In this document: positions 9,052 through 16,497 of the stretch, in pieces
How the letters are laid out: each line of letters opens with the position of its first letter
Position numbering within the stretch: the first letter of the stretch is position 1
Source of the DNA: an uncultured Clostridia bacterium
Lineage (GTDB): Bacteria; Bacillota; Clostridia; Oscillospirales; Ruminococcaceae
Direction of reading: 5' to 3'
Assembly: GCA_947627205.1 (NCBI GenBank)
Contig: CANQVE010000002.1
Location: forward strand, 124,001-188,000
Length of the DNA stretch: 64,000 nucleotides
Program-made: the position numbers and the translations under genes
Notes under the pieces: model-generated
What the model saw: only the letters and a program-made list of their open reading frames with translations
What the model was told of the DNA's origin: nothing
Databases searched by the model: none

Positions 9052-10062
9052 TCAAGCAACATTTCCCAAAAAATTCTTTTCGGTTTCAACTCTAAGTTCC
9101 GAGCCGTCGCTTACCATAACAATATTTCCGTCGCGGGAAGTAGCATAAAATTCATAACAGCCTGCGTTTTCAAGGCGGTCGAAAACCTCGCTCCGAGGGT
9201 GTCCGTAGTAATTTATCTCCGCAACTTCAAACACGGCTATATCAGGCGTTACTTTCAGCAGGAATTCCTCCGAGCTAGAACCTGCGCTTCCGTGGTGACC
9301 GACTTTTAAAACGTCAGCGTCAATATCCGCTCCGCTTTCAATAAGATCCTTTTCGCCTATACTTGTGAGATCTCCCGTAAACAAAAATGAATTTTCTCCG
9401 TCTACAAATTTAGTAACTACCGAAAAATCATTCAGGTCGTCATAATAGTCTACCGTCGGCGCAAGTATCTCAATATAACTGTCGTCATCAATAAAATATT
9501 TCTCGCCGACTTCGGCATATTCCGCGTCAATGTTTTTCATGTCTATTTCCGCCATCATTTTTAAATAGCTTACAGTGTCGGGAACAAGGTCTACGGGAAT
9601 TCTCGGCATTACTATCTTGTCAACATTATATTCCATAAGTACCTTGTATATTGAGCCGATATGGTCGCCGTGAGGGTGGGTGCATATCAGAAGATCTATT
9701 TTCTCTATCTCCTGAAAATTCAAATAGCCGAAAATATTTCCCGAAGTATCTTCTAATCCCCCGTCAATAAGAACGGTATAATTATTTGTGACAATAAGTT
9801 CACTGTCAGCCTGTCCGACATCTATAAAATGAACGACAGCTTCATTTTCTTTAGGTTTTACGAGCGGTTTTATACCGCCTCCGAAAAAGATGACAACGTC
9901 GTTTGAAGACGGTATCCATTCGATTTTAAGGAACTTGTCGTTTACAAAGAAAAACAGTGCTGCAACCGAAATAATTATCAGCACTGTCGATACGACTTTT
10001 CTGTATATCCGTTTAACGCTTGGTTTTCTTTTTACGGATATTTGTTTCTTTTTTTGGGGCAT
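9052..10062 (-). CDS. ComEC/Rec2-like extracellular metallo-beta-lactamase protein
   Basis: A 336-residue protein with a basic N-terminus, one membrane segment (about 20-40, VSTVLIIISVAALFFFV) and a metallo-beta-lactamase domain with THPHGDHIG, the HxHxDH metal site, then FTGDLT and VGHHGSAGSS. This is the soluble MBL part of the ComEC/Rec2 competence family without the membrane channel; such stand-alone proteins are common in Clostridia and are presumed exported hydrolases, perhaps nucleases. The track start at 10098 lies further inside ygiQ; I chose ATG 10062, which has AAAGGA upstream. It overlaps the end of ygiQ by 50 bp, indicating an operon. The substrate is unknown. Confidence 0.85.
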   Translation of the reverse strand: MPQKKKQISVKRKPSVKRIYRKVVSTVLIIISVAALFFFVNDKFLKIEWIPSSNDVVIFFGGGIKPLVKPKENEAVVHFIDVGQADSELIVTNNYTVLIDGGLEDTSGNIFGYLNFQEIEKIDLLICTHPHGDHIGSIYKVLMEYNVDKIVMPRIPVDLVPDTVSYLKMMAEIDMKNIDAEYAEVGEKYFIDDDSYIEILAPTVDYYDDLNDFSVVTKFVDGENSFLFTGDLTSIGEKDLIESGADIDADVLKVGHHGSAGSSSEEFLLKVTPDIAVFEVAEINYYGHPRSEVFDRLENAGCYEFYATSRDGNIVMVSDGSELRVETEKNFLGNVA

Positions 10063-11866
10063 TGTTTTTCCTTTCGGGAAGTGTTTTATCGGGAGCAATC
10101 AGACATTCTCCGCCAAAGCCGATAAGGTCACGGCGCTTTGCAATTGTAAGCGCTTTTTCCACAAGCGCGCGGTTCTTCGGCATAAAATACTGCAGCAAAG
10201 CGCGCTGCATTGCTTTTTCTTCAGCAGTTCTGGGAACAAATACGGGCTCCATTGTATAAGGATCTAAGCCCGTGTAGAACATTGCCGTGGAAATAGTCCC
10301 CGGAGTGGGATAAAAGTCCTGAACCTGTTCGGGGCGGATATTGTGCTTTTTCTCAAAAAGCGCAAGCTCTATCGCGTCACTCAATGTACAGCCCGGGTGC
10401 GACGACATAAGATAAGGCACAAGATACTGCTCTTTTCCGCATTTTTTAGTTGCCTTATAAAACTTTTTTTCAAACTCCTCGTATACCTCGATATGCGGTT
10501 TTCCCATCAGATCGAGAACTCTGTTAGAGGCGTGTTCGGGCGCAACTTTGAGCTGACCGCTGACATGGTATTCTACAAGCTCGTCGAGGAAATTTGTGTT
10601 TTTATCCAGAAGCAGATAATCAAACCTAATTCCCGAACGGATAAAAACTTTCTTTACTTTTTTAATTGACCGCAGTTTACGCAAAAGCGCGATATAATCG
10701 CTGTGGTCGGCGTTTATGTTTTTACAAGGCGTCGGAGCTAAACATTTTCTGCCTTTGCAAAGTCCGTGTTCTTTCTGATTTTCGCAGGACGGGTGACGGA
10801 AATTTGCGGTAGGTCCGCCGACGTCGTGTATATATCCCTTAAAATTCGGCTTTTGCGTCAGCATAACCGCTTCGTTTAAAACCGACTCTTCGCTTCTTGT
10901 CTGAACTTTTCTGCCTTGGTGAAGTGCTATTGAACAGAAATTGCAGAAACCGAAACAGCCTCGGTTATGGGTTATCGAAAACTCTATCTCCTGTATTGCA
11001 GGAACTCCGCCGTCTTTTTCGTACATCGGGTGGTAAGTCCGCATATACGGCAGTTCGTATGCATAGTCAAACTCCTTTTGAGTTACGGAACGCTGAGGCG
11101 GATTTTGCACGAGCATCATATTTCCGTGGCGCTGGATAATTGTTCTTCCGTAGACCTCGTCCTGCTCGTCATACTGCTTTCTGCAAGCCTTGGCATAGGC
11201 TTTTTTGTTGGTGCTTACTATTTCATAGCTGTCGCACTGAACAGCGCCGAGAGGCGTATTTTCGGGCTTTGTCAGATAACAAGTGCCTCTCAAATCGTGC
11301 ATATCCGAGAGCTTTTGTCCCTGTTTAAAGCGGTTGAGCATTTCCGAGAGCGTGACTTCTCCCATCCCGTACATAAGAAGCTCCGCTCCGCTGTCAACCA
11401 GAATTGACGGCATTACGCTGTCGCTCCAATAATCGTAGTGCGCAAATCTGCGCAGTGACGCTTCAAGTCCGCCTATTTCTATCTCCGTATCGGGAAACAG
11501 GCGCTTTAACGCCTTGCAGTAGGTTATCACCGCTCTGTCGGGGCGTTTTCCGCCCTTTCCTCCGGGAGAATAAGCGTCGTCGTTACGCTTTTTCAGCGCA
11601 ACGGTATAATTCGACACCATGCTGTCAATATTCCCGCCCGTCACCATAAAGCAATGCTTCGGCTTTCCGAGCTTTCTGAAATCATCGTCGCTTATCGGCT
11701 GGGCGATAATGCCGACCGAAAATCCCGCCGCTTCTGCCATACGCGAGATTATGGCTATACCAAACGTCGGGTGGTCAATATAAGCGTCGCCCGTCACGCA
11801 GATAAAGTCAAGCTGTGATATCCCGCGTTCTTTCATATCCTCTTTGCATACAGGCAAAAACGGCAT
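10013..11866 (-). CDS. YgiQ family radical SAM protein
   Basis: A 617-residue member of the YgiQ (UPF0313) family: N-terminal cobalamin-binding-like region with TGDAYIDHPTFG and GGLEASLRRFAHYDYW, then the radical SAM cluster motif RGCFGFCNFCSI and the C-terminal family block ending in a Lys-rich tail. The biochemical reaction of YgiQ is not established. It starts with ATG preceded by GAGAGG and runs into the ComEC-like gene. No sign of truncation. Confidence 0.92.
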   Translation of the reverse strand: MPFLPVCKEDMKERGISQLDFICVTGDAYIDHPTFGIAIISRMAEAAGFSVGIIAQPISDDDFRKLGKPKHCFMVTGGNIDSMVSNYTVALKKRNDDAYSPGGKGGKRPDRAVITYCKALKRLFPDTEIEIGGLEASLRRFAHYDYWSDSVMPSILVDSGAELLMYGMGEVTLSEMLNRFKQGQKLSDMHDLRGTCYLTKPENTPLGAVQCDSYEIVSTNKKAYAKACRKQYDEQDEVYGRTIIQRHGNMMLVQNPPQRSVTQKEFDYAYELPYMRTYHPMYEKDGGVPAIQEIEFSITHNRGCFGFCNFCSIALHQGRKVQTRSEESVLNEAVMLTQKPNFKGYIHDVGGPTANFRHPSCENQKEHGLCKGRKCLAPTPCKNINADHSDYIALLRKLRSIKKVKKVFIRSGIRFDYLLLDKNTNFLDELVEYHVSGQLKVAPEHASNRVLDLMGKPHIEVYEEFEKKFYKATKKCGKEQYLVPYLMSSHPGCTLSDAIELALFEKKHNIRPEQVQDFYPTPGTISTAMFYTGLDPYTMEPVFVPRTAEEKAMQRALLQYFMPKNRALVEKALTIAKRRDLIGFGGECLIAPDKTLPERKNNAPKKETNIRKKKTKR

Positions 11867-11910
11867 AAATTATCCTCTCAATTCACTTTCTATAATTTCA
11901 GGCAGTCAAT

Positions 11911-13179
11911 TCAGTCCCCGCAGATCTCTCTTGCTATTTTATTCGCTCTTTTGTACACTTCATCAGCGTCAACAGTCAAAAACTTTCCGTCCTCGTACAG
12001 AATTTTCCCGTCAATAACGGTCATCTTTACATTCTGCTTAGAGCCTGCGTATACAAGATTTTTCGCAATATTATGAACAGGCTGCATATTCGGCTGTGCA
12101 AGGTCGATAACTGCAAGATCAGCGCGCTTACCTGCGGCAAGAACATCACAGTCGTTAAGTCCCATAGCTTTCGCACCGCCTTTTGTTGCCATTTCAAGCA
12201 CTCCAAATGCAGGACACGCCGCCGCGTCGTTTTCCTTGACTTTCTGCAATCCCGCGGCAAGGAACATTTCCTTGAACATATCAAGGCAGTTGTTAGACGC
12301 CGCGCCGTCTGTTCCTATTGCGAAATTCGTCATGCCGTGACGTTTCATTTCGCAGATCGGCGCAATTCCGCTTGCAAGTTTGAGATTTGAAGCAGGGTTT
12401 GTCACCATATATAAACCCTTATCGCGGAAGATCTCCATATCGCGCTCGTCAAACCAAACGCAGTGAAAACCTCCCCCGCCGTATTCAAACATTCCGAGCT
12501 TGTCGAAAAGCTGAGTAGGTGTCATTTTATAGCGCTCGATACAGCCGTCAACCTCCGCTTTCGTTTCGCTGTTGTGCGTGAACATAGGCGATTTATACTT
12601 CTGCGCAAGTTTTGCAAGAGCTTCAAGAGTTTCGAGCTTAGTGGTATACTCTGCATGAAAACCAAGCTGATATGAAATAAGCGGATCATAGTTATTGTAG
12701 GTGTTATATTCTTCCTCAATGCCCTCTACAGTTCCGCCGAAATCGTTTATTGAACCGCAAATTACCGTTCTGAAGCCCATATCGGTATTAGCTTTAGCGT
12801 AGCTCGGGAGCTTGAAATACATATCGAAACTTGAAGTTATACCACTTGTGAGATACTCCATATTGCCGAGCTGAGTGAAAACGTAAATTGCCTCTTCAGT
12901 AAGTTTAGCCTCATGCGGGAAAACCTGTTCGTACAGCCAGTCGTTAAGAGGCAGATCGTCCGCAAAAGAGCGCAGAAACGTCATAGCGGTGTGAGTATGC
13001 GCGTCTTTAAAGCCGGGAATAATAAGGTTTCCGCAAAGGTCGATCTCACGGTCAAAATCTCCGTTCTGCTTTTCACTGCCGATATATGAAATCAGACCGC
13101 CGTCGGTGCAGAGTTCTCCGTTTATGATGTTTTCATTCTCCATTGTGAGTATCTTCGCGTTATAAAAGCGCAGTTTCAT
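11911..13179 (-). CDS. mtaD: Amidohydrolase, probable 5'-methylthioadenosine/S-adenosylhomocysteine deaminase
   Basis: Likely deaminates MTA or SAH to the inosine analogue. The 422-residue protein has the amidohydrolase metal sites: DAHTHTAM (HxH), GFHAEYT, FTHNSETKAE, FHCVWFD and IGTDGAASNN (final Asp). These match the MtaD/SsnA/TrzN branch. The next gene on the same strand, 18 bp upstream, is an mtnA homologue, which strongly suggests methylthio-nucleoside salvage. ATG preceded by GGAGG. Substrate choice between MTA, SAH and guanine-like compounds cannot be settled by eye. Confidence 0.82.
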   Translation of the reverse strand: MKLRFYNAKILTMENENIINGELCTDGGLISYIGSEKQNGDFDREIDLCGNLIIPGFKDAHTHTAMTFLRSFADDLPLNDWLYEQVFPHEAKLTEEAIYVFTQLGNMEYLTSGITSSFDMYFKLPSYAKANTDMGFRTVICGSINDFGGTVEGIEEEYNTYNNYDPLISYQLGFHAEYTTKLETLEALAKLAQKYKSPMFTHNSETKAEVDGCIERYKMTPTQLFDKLGMFEYGGGGFHCVWFDERDMEIFRDKGLYMVTNPASNLKLASGIAPICEMKRHGMTNFAIGTDGAASNNCLDMFKEMFLAAGLQKVKENDAAACPAFGVLEMATKGGAKAMGLNDCDVLAAGKRADLAVIDLAQPNMQPVHNIAKNLVYAGSKQNVKMTVIDGKILYEDGKFLTVDADEVYKRANKIAREICGD

Positions 13180-13197
13180 AAAATCTACCTCCGATAA

Positions 13198-14229
13198 TCA
13201 GCCGAACAGTTTCTTTAACGAATTTGTATACGGATAACGGCAAATTCCCTTTTCCGTAACAATAGCGGTTATAAGCTCGGCGGGCGTTACGTCAAACGCA
13301 GGATTAAAACATTTTACTTCATTTTCGGCAACAGGCTTTTCAAAGAACTTTGTCTTTATTTCGCCGCTGTCGCGTTCTTCAATAACTATCTTGTCACCGT
13401 TTTCGCAATTGAAGTCAATTGTAGAACTTGGACAGAAAACGTAAAACGGGATATTGTGGAACTTCGCGTTTATCGCAACAGAGCGCGTTCCTATCTTATT
13501 TGCGGTGTCGCCGTTTGCGGCTACTCTGTCACAGCCTACAAAGCAGGCGTTTATTTTTCCCTGCGACATAAGAAGTGACGCAGCATTGTCGCATATCAGC
13601 GTAACGTCAATTCCCGCATGGTTAAGCTCAAAACTCGTGAGCCTTGCGCCTTGCAAAAGCGGACGTGTTTCATCGCTGAAAACATGAAAGTTATATCCTT
13701 TTTCTTTGCCCAGAAGAAGCGTTCCAAGTCCCGTTCCGTATTCGGACGCGGCAAGCGCTCCCGCGTTACAGTGAGTCAGAATACCGTCACCGTCTTTCAC
13801 GAGAGTAAGCCCGTATTCGGAGATCGCTCTGCACATCTGCCTGTCCTCGTCATAAATTTTCGTACACTCCTCATAAAGCAAAGGGATCGCCGATTTTTTA
13901 TCAGCGCCCTTTACCGCCGAAAGCATACGCTCGACAGCGTGAGAAAGATTTACCGCTGTAGGTCTTGACGAAACAAGATAAAGTCCGAGCTTTTTTAATT
14001 CGTCATAAAAATTATTTTCACTAAGTTTTTTGGCGCAGACGTACATTCCAAATCCCGCGGAAATGCCTATTGCGGGAGCACCGCGCACCCGAAGCTCTTT
14101 TATTGCCTCGAAAACAGCTTCGGGAGTTTCAAGACGCAAAAACTTTATCTCGTTTGGAAGAAGCGTCTGGTCGATTATTTCAACAGCATTTTTATCCTCG
14201 GAAAGTCTGACTGTAAAAATCTTGTCCAT
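13198..14229 (-). CDS. mtnA: S-methyl-5-thioribose-1-phosphate isomerase (MtnA)
   Basis: Isomerises methylthioribose 1-phosphate to methylthioribulose 1-phosphate; some relatives act on 5-deoxyribose 1-phosphate. The 343-residue protein carries RVRGAPAIG, the active cysteine in [18 protein letters not shown], and [17 protein letters not shown] with the catalytic Asp. The track's TTG start at 14256 overlaps the upstream gene and precedes the usual family start; I chose ATG 14229, 10 nt after the upstream stop. eIF-2B-alpha-like proteins share the fold, but the motifs fit MtnA. Later methionine-salvage enzymes are absent nearby, so the pathway may end in a shunt. Confidence 0.88.
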   Translation of the reverse strand: MDKIFTVRLSEDKNAVEIIDQTLLPNEIKFLRLETPEAVFEAIKELRVRGAPAIGISAGFGMYVCAKKLSENNFYDELKKLGLYLVSSRPTAVNLSHAVERMLSAVKGADKKSAIPLLYEECTKIYDEDRQMCRAISEYGLTLVKDGDGILTHCNAGALAASEYGTGLGTLLLGKEKGYNFHVFSDETRPLLQGARLTSFELNHAGIDVTLICDNAASLLMSQGKINACFVGCDRVAANGDTANKIGTRSVAINAKFHNIPFYVFCPSSTIDFNCENGDKIVIEERDSGEIKTKFFEKPVAENEVKCFNPAFDVTPAELITAIVTEKGICRYPYTNSLKKLFG

Positions 14230-14239
14230 ATTTGTTCTG

Positions 14240-15187
14240 TCAGTTGAAATATACAAGCTCGCTGTCGGCTTTTTCGGTCGGAGCTACAGACCTTGCAAGA
14301 ATGACAGGTCCTACTCCTCTGTAAACTTCCTGTTTTTCTCCGACAATTCTGCCTGTGACTTCCACCCAATCTCCGTCTTTAAATTTACTTTCATCGGGGC
14401 ATTTTACAAGTATCCCCACGACCTGAATATCGTTTGCACAGCAGGTCATGGCTCTTCTTGAAATCACGAAATAGCCTTTCGGGACATTTTTCGCTCTGAA
14501 AACCATTCCGCGGACTCTGATATTTCTGTTGTTATAGCGCTTTGAATTGCTCATTATATCAACATACCAAAGCCCGAAATCATCATGAACGATTTCAATA
14601 GGATCGGCGTTTACGTCAAACGGCATTTCGTCGTCGCCCTGAAATCCCTGCTCGACCTCGCCGTCCATATACTCGAACATCATATCAATGCGTGGATTTA
14701 ACGATTTTAAGATCCTGCGCAGGCGCTTTTTATCGACTTTTCCCTGTTCGCAGCGATTGAATATGACAATATCAGCGACCGCGATATTATCCGATAAAAG
14801 CTGACGCATATTGTTGAGATAAACGTCAAATCTCGTGTGATCCACAAACATAAATATCTGATAAAAAACCCAATTTTTCGGAGCTTTCTGCTCCATATCC
14901 CTTAGGCTCCACATTCCGTTATATTCGAGCATAACTCTTGATGGTCTGTGCTTTTCTACAAGTGCAGTGAGGTTTTCGGGGTTAAAATCATCTTCGTCCT
15001 CAATAAATTCAACAACGGACTTGGACGCTTTCAGAATTTTCTCATCATATTCTATTTCGCCGTCCTCGCAGGCAATAACAAGCGTTCTCTCGCCTCTGCT
15101 GAACTCTCTGTCATTCAGTGTTTCAAGAATAAACGACGTTTTTCCGCTTTCGAGAAAACCTGTCATTAAATAAACGGGTATTTCCAT
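14240..15187 (-). CDS. G3E (CobW-type) GTPase fused to a YcgQ-like C-terminal domain
   Basis: A 315-residue fusion. Residues 1-175 are a G3E P-loop GTPase: [10 protein letters not shown] (Walker A), IVIFNRCE (NKxD-like). The CxCC metal motif typical of COG0523 is missing. Residues about 215-310 ([45 protein letters not shown]) resemble the C-terminal domain of YcgQ/TIGR03943 proteins, which in Bacillus lie in Zur-regulated zinc loci. I chose ATG 15187 (GGAG 6 nt upstream) over the TTG at 15199. It directly follows a second G3E GTPase; a metal-homeostasis role is inferred. Confidence 0.78.
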   Translation of the reverse strand: MEIPVYLMTGFLESGKTSFILETLNDREFSRGERTLVIACEDGEIEYDEKILKASKSVVEFIEDEDDFNPENLTALVEKHRPSRVMLEYNGMWSLRDMEQKAPKNWVFYQIFMFVDHTRFDVYLNNMRQLLSDNIAVADIVIFNRCEQGKVDKKRLRRILKSLNPRIDMMFEYMDGEVEQGFQGDDEMPFDVNADPIEIVHDDFGLWYVDIMSNSKRYNNRNIRVRGMVFRAKNVPKGYFVISRRAMTCCANDIQVVGILVKCPDESKFKDGDWVEVTGRIVGEKQEVYRGVGPVILARSVAPTEKADSELVYFN

Positions 15188-15199
15188 TTTAAACTCCAA

Positions 15200-16315
15200 T
15201 CAGACACCGAAAAGTGCCTTTATCTTTTCTTCGTCAAGTTTTGAACCGATAACGCACATTTTTCCCGTAACGTCCGCAGAACCGTTTCTTATCTCGTATT
15301 CTTCGGGAACAAAGTCAAACTCGATCCAGCCGTCCTTGCCCTCTACAATGCCTTTTGCTCTCAAAACAACGCCGTATTCCTCGTTTGAGAGCTTTGAGAG
15401 CGCATTTTCAAGTTCTTCCTTTGTAAACTTCTTTGCCGTTTCAATTCCCATGGAAGTAAACACTTCGTCTGCATGGTGGTGATGATGGTGATGATGTTCG
15501 TCATGGCAGTGACATTCCTCGCCGTCGTGATGATGATGTTCGTGTTCATCTTCGTCATCTTCGTCATGGTGGTGATGGTGTTCATGCTCATCTTCGTCAT
15601 GGTGATAATGTTCATGCTCATCTTCATCATCTTCGTCATGGTGGTGGTGTTCATGCTCATCTTCATCTTCGTCATCATGATGATGAGCAAGAGTTTCTTT
15701 AAGCAGGTCATCGGCGAATTTATTTTCATTTTCCATTGCCTGCAAGATCTGCGCACCGCTTATTTCGTCCCAATTTGTAGTGACAATTGCAGCGTTAGGA
15801 TTAAGCTCCTTTATCTGAGCGATCGCCGCCGCGAGTTTTTCTTCACTGAGCTTCTGAGAACGGCTCAAAACAATGGTCTTTGCTGTTTCGACCTGATTTT
15901 TATAGAACTCTCCGAAGTTCTTCATATACATTCTGATCTTTGTCGCGTCAACAACGGTCGTATAACTGTTCAGAACGATATCTTCGCTTTTGATATCCAT
16001 GACAGCTTTTATAACGTCCGAGAGCTTTCCGACACCCGACGGCTCTATCAATATTCTGTCGGGGGCAAATTCTTCAAGCACTTTTTGGAGAGCCTTTCCG
16101 AAATCTCCTACCAATGAACAGCAGATACAGCCCTGGTTCATTTCGGTGACCTGAATGCCCGCGTCTTTCATAAATCCGCCGTCAATTCCTATCTCGCCGA
16201 ACTCATTTTCGATAAGGACAAGTTTTTCACCGTTATAGCCCTCTTTAAGCAGCTTTTTTATGAGCGTTGTTTTACCTGCTCCCAAAAAGCCGGAAAAAAC
16301 ATCTATCTTTGTCAT
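15200..16315 (-). CDS. COG0523/G3E GTPase with His-rich loop, putative metallochaperone
   Basis: A 371-residue G3E GTPase: Walker A GFLGAGKTTLIKKLL, metal motif GCICC (about residue 66), IEPSGVGKL and a C-terminal CobW_C domain. A loop at about residues 185-285 is almost wholly His/Asp/Glu, with long HHHH runs, a hallmark of zinc- or nickel-handling members. The dedicated client is unknown; zinc transfer is the best guess from the family. I chose ATG 16315 with AGAGG 8 nt upstream over the GTG at 16324. It heads an operon with the second G3E gene and has a promoter with an adjacent dyad operator. Confidence 0.88.
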   Translation of the reverse strand: MTKIDVFSGFLGAGKTTLIKKLLKEGYNGEKLVLIENEFGEIGIDGGFMKDAGIQVTEMNQGCICCSLVGDFGKALQKVLEEFAPDRILIEPSGVGKLSDVIKAVMDIKSEDIVLNSYTTVVDATKIRMYMKNFGEFYKNQVETAKTIVLSRSQKLSEEKLAAAIAQIKELNPNAAIVTTNWDEISGAQILQAMENENKFADDLLKETLAHHHDDEDEDEHEHHHHDEDDEDEHEHYHHDEDEHEHHHHHDEDDEDEHEHHHHDGEECHCHDEHHHHHHHHADEVFTSMGIETAKKFTKEELENALSKLSNEEYGVVLRAKGIVEGKDGWIEFDFVPEEYEIRNGSADVTGKMCVIGSKLDEEKIKALFGV

Positions 16316-16347
16316 TTTATACACCTCTGATACCTTTCATTTAATTT

Positions 16348-16366
16348 TGCAAATCCCATATTTGCA
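16348..16366. promoter_or_regulatory. Operator-like dyad upstream of the G3E GTPase operon
   Basis: TGCAAAT-CCCAT-ATTTGCA is a perfect 7-bp inverted repeat with a 5-bp centre. It lies just downstream of the -10 box of the G3E operon, around +6 to +24, where a repressor would block transcription. It does not match the Bacillus Zur box I know, so the regulator is unknown. Confidence 0.55.
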
Positions 16367-16377
16367 TTACACATTAT

Positions 16378-16406
16378 ATTGTACCACTTTTTTAATTTAT
16401 AGTCAA
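16378..16406 (-). promoter_or_regulatory. Promoter of the G3E GTPase operon
   Basis: Minus-strand TTGACT (16406-16401), 17-nt spacer, TACAAT (16383-16378), about 60 nt upstream of the ATG. Confidence 0.75.
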
Positions 16407-16444
16407 TATCTTTTATGTAAAAAAATACCGCGCATTATAATAAC

Positions 16445-16483
16445 AAATAAAAATGTCCCGTCCTGCAAAAACAGAACGGGACA
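16445..16483 (-). terminator. Terminator of the repeat surface protein gene
   Basis: TGTCCCGTcCTG / CAGaACGGGACA stem with a CAAAAA loop, followed on the minus strand by a TTTTTATTTG tail, 14 nt after the stop codon at 16498. Confidence 0.85.
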
Positions 16484-16497
16484 AATCTAATCAAATA

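Noticed and set aside
15473-16117. A 214-residue plus-strand ORF rich in Val/Met/Phe
   Set aside because: It is the complement of the His/Asp/Glu loop and core of the G3E GTPase, which has clear motifs on the other strand.
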